NCBI RefSeq assembly: GCF_008369915.1
Contig: NZ_VSRN01000001.1
Coordinates: forward strand, 2,202,001-2,266,000
DNA: 64,000 nucleotides
Origin: Dyadobacter sp. UC 10
GTDB lineage: Bacteria; Bacteroidota; Bacteroidia; Cytophagales; Spirosomataceae
Direction: 5' to 3'
The notes beneath the pieces are model-generated. The model searched no databases. It was not told the DNA's origin and saw only the letters and a list, made by a program, of their open reading frames with translations. A program made the translations under genes and the position numbers. Positions 32,959 to 40,819 of the stretch are shown in pieces. Position 1 is the first letter of the stretch. The number at the start of each line of letters is the position of its first letter.

Positions 32959-34101
32959 TCAATCATTATTGAAGGTTGTGATTGACACTTCCATGTTCCC
33001 GGAGTATACATCCCATTCCGACCGTTCCATCCCTTTCGAATTGATTCTCATTTTTCCAAAATGCCCCGCATTCGTCACATAGGCGAGCACAGTGCCATTG
33101 AAAAGCTTGTTCTCCTTAGTTGTGTAGCTGCCGTTTACAAAATCGGCCGTGTATTTAAGCCCTGGGAGATCTGAATATTTTAATGCCTTGAAATCAGTAC
33201 CGGTGGGCATGACAAAGAATTTGGCGCCGTTTCTGGGATAAATACCTGCCGGCTGCCCGTAAGGGTACCAATACATATCTTCTGTTCCGTTCTGTGACTG
33301 CAAACGCCCGGTTTCCAGATCGTAGGTATTAGAGAAATTCATTATAAACGTGGTATCCTGTAAAATCGCCGGCTCACCTACCTTGAACGTGAGCACATTA
33401 CCGTAAGCAACTCCGCCGTTCGTTCTGGCGTATGCCCGGGCGAAATAGGTTGCCCCTGTCGTGAGCTGTGCCAGTTCCGCTGTGAAGTTGCCTGTCGTGG
33501 ACGCGCCGGTAGTCTGCACCTTCTGGTCCCCAACTGTAGGGATCTGGTTTGTAGAAGAAAAACAGACACCATGATCTGAAATGATGACATTACTATTTCC
33601 CATTGCAATGTTATAGTTCACCCTGGCTGCATTTTGCTGCACGCCAGAAACACTGACAGTTTTGATGCCGGGCAGGATATAATTTGCTGTAACAAAAGAC
33701 GCTACCGGTCCGTAAATGATCCCCCCACCCTCATTCACTGCGTAAGCGCGGATATAATATTTTTCCAGCGGTGACAGTCTTGTGATCCGGTCTTCCCAAT
33801 TGAACGGGGAAGCCGCGATCGCCTGCCCGCCCTGCTCTACATACCCGTTTTCAATAGTAGGTTCATTCAATATCCCGTATACAAATCCGAAATCCTGAAT
33901 TTTACCGCTCTTTTTTTCCTGCCGGCTATTTTTAGCATCCGGGTCTGACACCTGCGCGCTCACCCGCACCTCGTTGGTGAGTACGCCCACTAAAGTCACC
34001 TCTGATACCTGTGGCACGAGGGGATCTACAGGCAGAAACATATTGCATCCATCGAGGCACGCAGTGGCTGAGATTAAAATAATGCTTGTTATCCTTTTCA
34101 T
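32959..34101 (-). CDS. Lipoprotein with two FN3-like domains, paralogue 1
   Basis: A 380-residue protein from the ATG at 34101; a longer frame starting at 34173 would overlap the preceding gene and lacks a signal. The signal ends at a lipobox (ATACLDGCNMFLPVDPLVPQ). Two fibronectin type III-like repeats follow, each ending in a Y..RAYA.NEGGG..YG pattern (EKYYIRAYAVNEGGGIIYG and ATYFARAYARTNGGVAYG). A C-terminal domain with about 120 residues comes last. The first repeat matches the neighbour paralogue. It is the gene directly after the caspase-like gene in the operon, a position where an immunity protein would be expected, but its role is not shown. Confidence 0.72.
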   Translation of the reverse strand: MKRITSIILISATACLDGCNMFLPVDPLVPQVSEVTLVGVLTNEVRVSAQVSDPDAKNSRQEKKSGKIQDFGFVYGILNEPTIENGYVEQGGQAIAASPFNWEDRITRLSPLEKYYIRAYAVNEGGGIIYGPVASFVTANYILPGIKTVSVSGVQQNAARVNYNIAMGNSNVIISDHGVCFSSTNQIPTVGDQKVQTTGASTTGNFTAELAQLTTGATYFARAYARTNGGVAYGNVLTFKVGEPAILQDTTFIMNFSNTYDLETGRLQSQNGTEDMYWYPYGQPAGIYPRNGAKFFVMPTGTDFKALKYSDLPGLKYTADFVNGSYTTKENKLFNGTVLAYVTNAGHFGKMRINSKGMERSEWDVYSGNMEVSITTFNND

Positions 34102-34132
34102 TTCAGAATATTTATCGGTTGTAGCAACCATC

Positions 34133-34750
34133 TCACTCAGACCACGGGTCAAAGCTTTCCGCGTAGCTGGCAAAAGTCCTTTTTAGAATGCCCGGGTAAG
34201 GCCGGTTGACCCGGACCCCTCTGCTTGTCGAATGCGGTGGGAATTTGAACATATCGCCTTCCCAGTCCCTATTAATATATTGCATTGCGTCGGCACAGTA
34301 TACATTGGCGCCTGTTGCGTTGGCAATATGCTGCAGCATCAGCTTTCCGTCTCCCCAGCCTCCGACTCTGGCTGGATCGCTGCTGGCGGCCGAGCACGAC
34401 AGGAACACGATATTTTTAAGTTTGCAAGGTGCCCATTTCCTGAATAAATAGTCATTCGTGACGTCGATCAGTCCCTTGCCGAGCGCTAACCCGAAACCTC
34501 CGACCCGCTCCGGCAGCGAGTAACCTGCTTCCATCGACATTCCGTTGTAACCTTCGCTTGTGGTAGTGCTGATACCATGCACAATGATAAAAACGCTTGT
34601 TATTTTCTTCGCCGAGATGACGTTAAACGCTGTTTGTAAAATCCCCTCCGTAATGTCGGAACCCGCATCGAAATAGATGCTCTCCTGTGCGTCGAACTGG
34701 TTGCTTCCCGAGAAGTCCAGATCACAGATCAGCAGACGATCGGCTTTCAT
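34133..34750 (-). CDS. Caspase/CHAT-like (DUF4347-like) cysteine peptidase-fold protein, candidate effector
   Basis: 205 residues from the ATG at 34750, which overlaps the upstream metalloprotease stop (ATGA). A beta strand ending in His58 (TSVFIIVHGIS) and a later strand ending in Cys119 (LKNIVFLSCSAASSD) match the His-Cys dyad pattern of the caspase/CHAT/DUF4347 fold. A Gly-rich turn (GVGGWGDGKLMLQHIANATGANVYCADAMQY) follows, the same order as in DUF4347 (HG, GCNVA, LA..TGA.V.AS). No signal peptide or membrane span is seen. Translational coupling to the protease suggests they act together. I infer that it is an effector, or works with the protease as its activator. The catalytic activity is not shown. 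Confidence 0.62.
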   Translation of the reverse strand: MKADRLLICDLDFSGSNQFDAQESIYFDAGSDITEGILQTAFNVISAKKITSVFIIVHGISTTTSEGYNGMSMEAGYSLPERVGGFGLALGKGLIDVTNDYLFRKWAPCKLKNIVFLSCSAASSDPARVGGWGDGKLMLQHIANATGANVYCADAMQYINRDWEGDMFKFPPHSTSRGVRVNRPYPGILKRTFASYAESFDPWSE

Positions 34751-35661
34751 TGTCCGAACAGGGATTTCAACATCCACAAATTACCACCTACATGCACTAA
34801 TTCTCCATGATCCCAATAGCCCAGCAACTGCGGCGTACGGAGTGTTGCGACAAAGCTAACTTTTTGATCATCCGGTGTTTGCTTAATGAGATGGCTAGCC
34901 AGTCGCTGACTCCATGGATTAGCGAACCTGGCCGATTGGCGGGAGCCGGCCCCCATCGCCGTATCGGCATCATCCACGTTTTCGAACCCATAATCCTTCA
35001 TTTCATTTCCATGTCCGGCTACATGTTTCAGTTCAAGGATATGCCCAAATTCATGGGCCGCCGTATTCCTGACGTAATCTACTGCATGGGGAACTCCATT
35101 GATTTTCGTCACTGCGGATTCGTTCCTGTAAATATGCGGCATCCATGAGAGCCATTCCGTCTCGACATCCGACCTGTTGAAGAAACCTTCCTTCGGCACA
35201 ACATGCGGATTAACATGGCTTCTGAACGGTTTCGGTATTTTGCGGGTATTGAAAATCATCAATGATGCGTGCGAATTCCGCGGAGATGTTTTAACTATTT
35301 CCAGTGACAGCCCGCAGGTTACCTTTGCGGCGGTCAGCCCTTTTGCAGATTTATACCACGGCTTGTTCGGAACGAGATCAAACTGCAAGTCCCAGTGCGT
35401 CAAAATTGCCTTTTTGAAATCGTTTTCGAAATTCTGCCATTCAGTCATTGTCCAGGGATCAATCACATACATGTGCCCTTTCGACTTGTCCCTGACATTT
35501 CCTTTTCCGTCGCAACTCAGGCCGATAAATTCCCTGCGCTCGGTGGGCTCTACCTTTTGAAGGAATACGCGCACCTGAATGGTCAATTGCAGTGTGTTAT
35601 CATCCAGTGGCAATAGCACCGAATCCCAGTTGTTTGATTTGATAGCAATCAGATAATGCAT
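34747..35661 (-). CDS. Metzincin-like zinc metalloprotease, candidate effector
   Basis: 304 residues with a zinc-binding helix AAHEFGHILELKH: His203, Glu204, His207, His213, the HExxHxxxxxH form of metzincins. About 23 residues later comes ADTAMGAG, a plausible Met-turn (Met236) of the same superfamily. No signal peptide is visible, so it is not exported by Sec. The N-terminal 120 residues are a beta-rich domain of unknown role. It lies between clpV (12-base gap) and the caspase-like gene, which starts within its stop codon. Placement inside the secretion locus, without an export signal, suggests a secreted effector that cuts proteins of a target cell. The substrate is unknown. An alternative is a self-processing or maturation protease. 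Confidence 0.72.
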   Translation of the reverse strand: MHYLIAIKSNNWDSVLLPLDDNTLQLTIQVRVFLQKVEPTERREFIGLSCDGKGNVRDKSKGHMYVIDPWTMTEWQNFENDFKKAILTHWDLQFDLVPNKPWYKSAKGLTAAKVTCGLSLEIVKTSPRNSHASLMIFNTRKIPKPFRSHVNPHVVPKEGFFNRSDVETEWLSWMPHIYRNESAVTKINGVPHAVDYVRNTAAHEFGHILELKHVAGHGNEMKDYGFENVDDADTAMGAGSRQSARFANPWSQRLASHLIKQTPDDQKVSFVATLRTPQLLGYWDHGELVHVGGNLWMLKSLFGQ

Positions 35662-35673
35662 AACAAATGCGGT

Positions 35674-38178
35674 TTAGATTTGCTCCACTCCCTTTAAAAT
35701 TTCCTGTGGCTCCGTCCTTTGCGTGTTCCACAATACTTCATGCTGATCGGATATGCTCAGCTCGATCACCGAACCTTTTTCCACCTCTCTTGAAATGATC
35801 ATGCGGCTGATCGGCCGGCGCAGCATATTGCGGATCACGCCTTTCAGCGGCCTTACGCCGTACCTGGGCGTAAAACCCTGCATGGCAATGTGTTTTCGGG
35901 CTTCATCGGTCAGCCGCAATGAGATCCCCTGTTTTTCCATCAGGTCCGTCAGGCTGCGCAGATGGATGTTAAAGATCTTCACGACATTCTCTTCCGATAT
36001 CGGCGCGAAAGGCACGATTTCGGTGAGCCTGGCCAGGAACTCCGGCCGGAAATATTTGGCCATGATTTCCATCAGGTCCGTCGACTTTGGAATGCCGCCT
36101 TTGTTGAATTCCTGTACGATATGCTCCTGACCAATATTGGAAGTGAACAGGATCACGGCATTCGAAAAATCACCTTCCTTGCCCAGCCGGTCGTGCAGCT
36201 TTCCCTCGTCGAGTATTTGCAGGAAAAGGTCAAAAACTGACGGATGCGCCTTTTCAATTTCGTCAAAAAGCACCACAGAATAGGGTTTCTGGCGGATTTT
36301 GTTTACTAATAACCCACCTTCTTCATAACCCACATATCCGGGAGGCGCGCCGTACAAAAGCGCCGCAGAATGCTCCTCTTTAAATTCCGACATATCAAAC
36401 CGTATCAGAAACGATTCGTCGTTGAACAGAAAATCGGCCAGCGCTTTCGCTATCTCGGTTTTGCCGGTACCAGTCGGTCCGAGCAGGAAGAAAGAACCGA
36501 TCGGTTGTCCCGCCTTGATCAGGCCCGACCTGGATTCCAGGATCGCCTCGCTCAATGCTTTCACTGCCTGGTCTTGGCCAACTACCCTTTTTTTCAAAAC
36601 TTCATCGATCCCCAGTAGCTTATCCCGCTCCGAACTTTGCAGTTTTCCGAGCGGAATACCCGTTTTATGCGAGATTACCGCTGCTATTTCATTCTTACCC
36701 ACAAAATCCGTTCGCTGCGCGGCCAGCTGCTGTAATGCAGTGAGTCGGGTACTTAGTTCGGTGTAAATGCTTTCGGCCGTCTCCATTTCCGGCGTATCGA
36801 TCTGGTCCAGCTTCCCGATGAGGAGCGGGCTCAGCCGGTTACCAAGCTGCCGTGCAAACCATTTCAATTCGTGCACCCTTTCTGCCTCATCGATCGCCAT
36901 TAATGCATTCAGGTCGTTTTGCAGGGAAACTAATTCCTGCTCCGAAACCTCGTCCATGAGCCGCATGGCCGCCATGGTTCTGTCCAGCAGGTCCAGCGCC
37001 ACATCAGGCAGCCGGCGCTCTTTGATATATCTTTTCGAAAGCTTAACCGCTTCTGCCGCAGTGCCAGGCGCTATTTTCAAACCGTGGTGCACCTCGTAGG
37101 AGGGCAGAATATGCTCGATCATGCGGGTCGCCGTGGCTTCGTCGGGCTCTGCTACATGCAATACCTCAAACCTCCGGGAAAAAGCCTCGTCTTTTTCAAT
37201 GTATTTCCGGTATTCCTCCGGGGTAGTGGCGCCGATCAATGTCAGTTCGCCTCTCGCCAGTTCGGGTTTCAAAAGTTGTGCTACCCCGGCCCCTACCGAG
37301 CCTTTCGGATCGAGGAGCATGTGAATTTCATCAATAAATAAAATCGCTTTATCGAAGGCTTTGATCTCATTCAAAATCCCTTTCAACCTTTCCTCAATCT
37401 CGCCTTTATAAGAAGCTCCCGCGACCAGTGCACCGGTGTCCAGTTCGAGCAACTTTGCATTTTGGAGCAATTGAGGTACCTTTTTATCAAATATTAGTTT
37501 TGCAAAACCTTCCACCAGCGCGGATTTCCCTACTCCCGGCTCGCCTGTCAGGATCACATTGGGCTTGCTTTTCCTGCCCAGTATCTCCGCCATTTGCCTG
37601 ATCTCATTGTCCCGCCCGATCACCGAACCGATCTTACTTTCGGCTGCATTGCGCGTTTTGTCCGTGGTGTATTTTTCAAGGTTCGTAGTTCCTGCCTGCG
37701 CTTTGGCTGGTTGCCTGGCCACTTCACTTCCCTGCCCGTTGCCGTTTTCGCTGGCAGTAGCAATGGTTTGTGTGTGCATAGCCAGCACTTCTTTTTGCGT
37801 AAGCGGCAATGATTTAAGCTGATCCGAAGAAAATCCGACGCCCGGTTTCAGAACTGCGGCCAGTGTGCTCAGCGGATCTGTGTCTGTATTCAGTTGAAGC
37901 GAGATCAGTGCAGCCAGTTCCAGACAAGCGGCAGCGGCTTCGTCGGCTGCGGGCATTTCGGGCACTTTAATGGATTTCGCACTTTCTTCCAGCCTCACTT
38001 CGGCCCAGTCGCGAAGATAAGAAACATCTTTCCCGGCCATCACCAGCTCGGAAGCCAGCCCGACATCATTATGCAGGAGCCCCATTAAAAGATGCGGCGC
38101 ACCAAATTTTTCCTGGCGGTATTCCCGCGCGAGTGCCTGTGCGACGGTGATCGCGTATTTAAGTGCTTCGGTCTGCAT
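35674..38178 (-). CDS. tssH: Type VI secretion sheath-disassembly ATPase ClpV (TssH)
   Basis: 834 residues of the Clp/Hsp100 class. The N-terminal domain (QALAREYRQEKFGAPHLLMGLLHN) binds contracted sheath. AAA domain 1 has Walker A GEPGVGKS (residues 212-219) and ILFIDEIHMLL. A middle domain follows, and AAA domain 2 has GPTGTGKTE near 560 and VVLFDEIEKAHPSVF. It uses ATP to pull apart contracted TssB/TssC sheath so that the subunits can be used again. Length and order are normal for TssH. It lies between tssO-like and the metalloprotease. Confidence 0.92.
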   Translation of the reverse strand: MQTEALKYAITVAQALAREYRQEKFGAPHLLMGLLHNDVGLASELVMAGKDVSYLRDWAEVRLEESAKSIKVPEMPAADEAAAACLELAALISLQLNTDTDPLSTLAAVLKPGVGFSSDQLKSLPLTQKEVLAMHTQTIATASENGNGQGSEVARQPAKAQAGTTNLEKYTTDKTRNAAESKIGSVIGRDNEIRQMAEILGRKSKPNVILTGEPGVGKSALVEGFAKLIFDKKVPQLLQNAKLLELDTGALVAGASYKGEIEERLKGILNEIKAFDKAILFIDEIHMLLDPKGSVGAGVAQLLKPELARGELTLIGATTPEEYRKYIEKDEAFSRRFEVLHVAEPDEATATRMIEHILPSYEVHHGLKIAPGTAAEAVKLSKRYIKERRLPDVALDLLDRTMAAMRLMDEVSEQELVSLQNDLNALMAIDEAERVHELKWFARQLGNRLSPLLIGKLDQIDTPEMETAESIYTELSTRLTALQQLAAQRTDFVGKNEIAAVISHKTGIPLGKLQSSERDKLLGIDEVLKKRVVGQDQAVKALSEAILESRSGLIKAGQPIGSFFLLGPTGTGKTEIAKALADFLFNDESFLIRFDMSEFKEEHSAALLYGAPPGYVGYEEGGLLVNKIRQKPYSVVLFDEIEKAHPSVFDLFLQILDEGKLHDRLGKEGDFSNAVILFTSNIGQEHIVQEFNKGGIPKSTDLMEIMAKYFRPEFLARLTEIVPFAPISEENVVKIFNIHLRSLTDLMEKQGISLRLTDEARKHIAMQGFTPRYGVRPLKGVIRNMLRRPISRMIISREVEKGSVIELSISDQHEVLWNTQRTEPQEILKGVEQI

Positions 38179-38238
38179 TGATTTTGGATTCAGGAATGTG
38201 CTAAAACTTGTTTTTCACGCAATCACATTTGCATTCAC

Positions 38239-39168
38239 CTACGGTTGATTCTTTTGTAAATAGATCATCCGCTCCGTCGCCTTCGCTTTCATTTCTTTAT
38301 TAGAGGTTGAAAGCTGCAAGCCGTCGAATATCTGCTTGGCCTGGTCATAATAGACCTTCCGGTCATTTTTCCGAAGATTACCCTGCGTCAAAAGTTGAAA
38401 ATACCCTTCCGCCTCCGAGTAACGCAGCCATTCGCGGTAAGTAACATTCGGCCCGTTTTTAGCTGACATACATTCGTCGAGCTGCTTTTGAATAGCGGCC
38501 ACATCTCCGCCGCCACCGCCTGCTTTTCCTGCACGGCAATTATCGAGATCACGCTGTGCGAGGCTTAGCTTGGTTTGCAATTCTTTCGCTTCCCCACCGC
38601 CGCCTCCACCCGCCGCACCGGCCAGCAGCTGCCGCTCCATACTCTTGATTTCCAGGTCTTTCATATTGATCTGGTTGCGCAGGTCATTCACCATTTGTAC
38701 ATCAATACCTTTGCTATCGAGTGTCCGCCGCAGCTCCGCGATCGTTTGCCTGTAAGTCACCAGCGCCTCCGTCAGCTTGGCTATTCCGTTTGAAAGCCGC
38801 TTGTTCTGTTCGTGCGCGGCTGAATTGGACAGGTTATTAAAGTGGCTCATAATGCCATTGATCCTGCTTTCAATATCCACCAGCTGCGTGCGCGCCGTCG
38901 CTTTCGACATTTCATCAGTCGCGCTGCTGTATGCGCCATCCAGCTGGATTACCCTTCTGGAAATGAGGCTTAAAGTATCCGCATCAACCAGCATGGGCGA
39001 TTGTTCCTCCACGATCAGCCGGTACCTGGTTGTCTCAGATTCCGCCACCGAGCCCGGCACCCGCATCAGCAGGTAAACCGCCAGCACCGGAAATGTCATC
39101 GACAAAACATACATCCCCACAAACCGCCCAATCGCCACCTTCCGCTGATTCTTATTTACAGGCTCCAT
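38239..39168 (-). CDS. tssO: Type VI secretion membrane protein TssO-like
   Basis: 309 residues with one N-terminal membrane span (FVGMYVLSMTFPVLAVYLLM, about 17-36) and a long periplasmic helical coil (LIVEEQSPMLVDADTLSLISRR...LTEALVTYRQTIAELRRTLDSKGIDVQMVNDLRNQINMKDLEIKSMERQLL). Two polyglycine breaks (GGGGGG and GGGGG) interrupt it, and the C-terminal helical part ends AKATERMIYLQKNQP. The Bacteroidota-specific TssO protein has such a single-span coiled-coil design and is encoded beside tssK and clpV. I assign it on architecture and position. It would link the inner membrane with the periplasmic part of the machine. Confidence 0.75.
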   Translation of the reverse strand: MEPVNKNQRKVAIGRFVGMYVLSMTFPVLAVYLLMRVPGSVAESETTRYRLIVEEQSPMLVDADTLSLISRRVIQLDGAYSSATDEMSKATARTQLVDIESRINGIMSHFNNLSNSAAHEQNKRLSNGIAKLTEALVTYRQTIAELRRTLDSKGIDVQMVNDLRNQINMKDLEIKSMERQLLAGAAGGGGGGEAKELQTKLSLAQRDLDNCRAGKAGGGGGDVAAIQKQLDECMSAKNGPNVTYREWLRYSEAEGYFQLLTQGNLRKNDRKVYYDQAKQIFDGLQLSTSNKEMKAKATERMIYLQKNQP

Positions 39169-39195
39169 TTAAAAAAGTGTTTTATCTCTCTTATT

Positions 39196-39300
39196 CTCCT
39201 TCCTCCCCCAACCCCCTTTGAGGGGGCTTTTTGATTTATGTTAGGATGAGTAAATCGCGAAAGCCCCTTCCTCCCTTTCCTCCATCCTCCCTTTCCTCCT
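39196..39300. repeat. CCTTCCTCC tract and CCCCCT stem-loop between tssK and tssO
   Basis: The plus strand shows a CCTTCCTCCC stretch, then CCCCCTTTGAGGGGG at 39212-39226 (a 6-bp stem CCCCCT / AGGGGG), then CTTCCTCCCTTTCCTCCATC. On the transcribed minus strand it is a purine-rich run (GGAGGAAAGGGAGGAT) followed by a stem-loop. It probably weakens read-through between the genes. Confidence 0.6.
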
Positions 39301-39304
39301 TAAT

Positions 39305-40468
39305 TTAAAGCGGACTCCACCGCGATTTCGTTTTCTCCGGCTGTACCGGCGGCTCGTGTACCGGACTTTCGATGATGAATACCTGCTGTCCTTTTCTTTT
39401 TCCGATAAATTCCAGCTGGCTCAGTTTCAGGAAAAGCGCCGTCCACATATTGTAAAAAGTATCGAGCGTCTGGATGCAGGGTAATATATCGTTGTGATTA
39501 TAATCCACCTGAATTACCCCGATGATCTGCTTTTCCAAACTTCCCGGTGTATCGTCGGCCCACTCGCCCAGGTAGCCCAGCAGCTCCTCTTTTTCCCGGT
39601 CAGTCAGACATTCCAGCGCAGCGCGGATACTTTGTACGATCTGGATCAGGCAAACCACCATATTGATCGGTTCCTGGTAAGGCAAAAGACGCTGGTAGCC
39701 TACATTGGCCGCCGAAAATGCATTTACCAACCTCTCTATCATCATTTGCACACTATCGGAAAGTGTACTCTTCTGGCTTTTCGTTTTGATTTTTTGGAGG
39801 ATCCGGAACGAATAGGTTTCAATATCATTTAAATAAACCCCAAACCTGTTATACCAATCCCGCAGACTTTTATGCGAAACGACCGTCCGGCAGGCGGGGA
39901 TAAAATCCCGGGCTACGCGCAGTTCTGCATTGGTATATTCAATTTTACCGATAATCAGTCCCGCCCCTGTCCATTGTTCCTTATTGATCAGATCAATGGG
40001 TGTCAGATCGATTCGATAAGTCGGCGTCGTGTAGGGATGCCGCACAGGCAGCTCCGAATCCAGCACATTACCGGTTGGTTGCCGCTCAAAAAGAGCTACA
40101 CTTAAAATAACGTACAGCCCGATATTCCTGCCGGGAGCAAGATGATATTCATTCGTCACTGTGCCCAGCGAAGTATCCAGCTTAAGCTGATCGGCCCCGG
40201 TTACATCCAGCAGGCTTCCATCAGGTGTAACTGCATGACAGCGATCCACTTTTATCCTGATTTGCTGGCTGGCGTCACCTAAAACCTGCATTTCCAGCGA
40301 TTCGCGGTTTTCACCTGAAAGCAGCAATCCGTAATTCAGGGGCGTTTGAAATATAGCCTGCGCTTGCCTGACCTGCGCGGTATGGTAATTATCTGTCTCG
40401 ATAAAATGTTGCCGGGCTATTTTCATCCCGTCAACCCAATTCACAGCCATGTGGCGGTTCTCTGCCAT
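39305..40468 (-). CDS. tssK: Type VI secretion baseplate protein TssK
   Basis: 387 residues. TssK joins the baseplate wedge to the membrane complex. Opening VNWVDGMKIARQHFIETDNYHTAQVRQAQ, then NYGLLLSGENRESLEMQVLGDASQQIRIKVDRCHAVTPDGSLLDVTG and IDLTPIDLINKEQ give the TssK shoulder order. The C-terminal part with VSHKSLRDWYNRFGVYLNDIETYSFRILQKIKTKSQ and LGYLGEWADDTPGSLEKQI fits the neck and head. It starts 22 bases after the small HTH gene, so it is probably the first structural gene transcribed from the promoter at 40690-40720. Confidence 0.85.
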   Translation of the reverse strand: MAENRHMAVNWVDGMKIARQHFIETDNYHTAQVRQAQAIFQTPLNYGLLLSGENRESLEMQVLGDASQQIRIKVDRCHAVTPDGSLLDVTGADQLKLDTSLGTVTNEYHLAPGRNIGLYVILSVALFERQPTGNVLDSELPVRHPYTTPTYRIDLTPIDLINKEQWTGAGLIIGKIEYTNAELRVARDFIPACRTVVSHKSLRDWYNRFGVYLNDIETYSFRILQKIKTKSQKSTLSDSVQMMIERLVNAFSAANVGYQRLLPYQEPINMVVCLIQIVQSIRAALECLTDREKEELLGYLGEWADDTPGSLEKQIIGVIQVDYNHNDILPCIQTLDTFYNMWTALFLKLSQLEFIGKRKGQQVFIIESPVHEPPVQPEKTKSRWSPL

Positions 40469-40490
40469 ATTGATCCAATTTCGTAAAATG

Positions 40491-40673
40491 CTACATCTTC
40501 ATCGCCGCCTTCACCAGCCCGATCACCGACCGGACTCCGAATTTCCGGAAAAGGCTCCGCCGGTACGCTTCCACGGTCGAAATGCTCACGCCAAGCTGTT
40601 CCGCTATCTCTTTCGAGCTCAGCTCATCCATGATCAGGTTGAGGATTTCCGTTTCGCGTTTTGTCAGTTCCAT
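40491..40673 (-). CDS. Stand-alone LuxR-type (GerE) HTH protein, 60 residues
   Basis: Only a GerE/LuxR DNA-binding domain: LTKRETEILNLIMDELSSKEIAEQLGVSISTVEAYRRSLFRKFGV is the complete four-helix fold, with the recognition helix STVEAYRRSLF. There is no receiver or ligand domain before it. It resembles the HTH of the regulator at 40819 (SKREVEILRLVASEYSTNKIANELCISDKTVETHRRNLFHKLGV), so the two are paralogues. It opens the operon that continues with tssK. It could act as a simple DNA binder or as a competitor of the longer regulator at the same sites. Starts at an ATG that is 11 bases behind the predicted transcription start. Confidence 0.8.
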   Translation of the reverse strand: MELTKRETEILNLIMDELSSKEIAEQLGVSISTVEAYRRSLFRKFGVRSVIGLVKAAMKM

Positions 40674-40689
40674 AATTGAAATACTTAGA

Positions 40690-40763
40690 CAAAGTTGCCG
40701 GTTCGCGAACGTGAAATCAATCGACAGATACCCTGATTTTTTGAAATATTTACCCTGATTTTT
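40690..40763 (-). promoter_or_regulatory. Promoter and operator array of the HTH-tssK operon
   Basis: On the minus strand TTG (40720-40718) and CAACTTTG (40697-40690) are 20 bases apart, one base off the -33/-7 consensus. Between them, GTTCGCGAAC (40701-40710) is a perfect 10-bp palindrome. Directly upstream are two copies of TACCCTGATTTTT (40729-40741 and 40751-40763), 22 bases apart, so they face the same side of the helix. Transcription would start near 40684. This is the entry to the main secretion operon. Confidence 0.6.
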
Positions 40764-40791
40764 CTAAGGGTTTTAAGGAGGATTTTTAAGG

Positions 40792-40819
40792 GTTTTCCAT
40801 GATAGAAAACATGGAAAAC
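40792..40819 (-). terminator. Inverted repeat after pseudo-receiver regulator gene
   Basis: GTTTTCCATG and CATGGAAAAC form a perfect 10-bp stem around 8 bases, starting at the last base of the stop codon. On the minus strand it is followed by CCCTTAAAAATCC, without a long T run. It could be a weak terminator or a regulator site upstream of the HTH promoter. Confidence 0.55.

Noticed and set aside
34102..34173. Longer N-terminus of the first FN3 lipoprotein
   Set aside because: It would overlap the caspase-like gene and would place the lipoprotein signal inside the protein.
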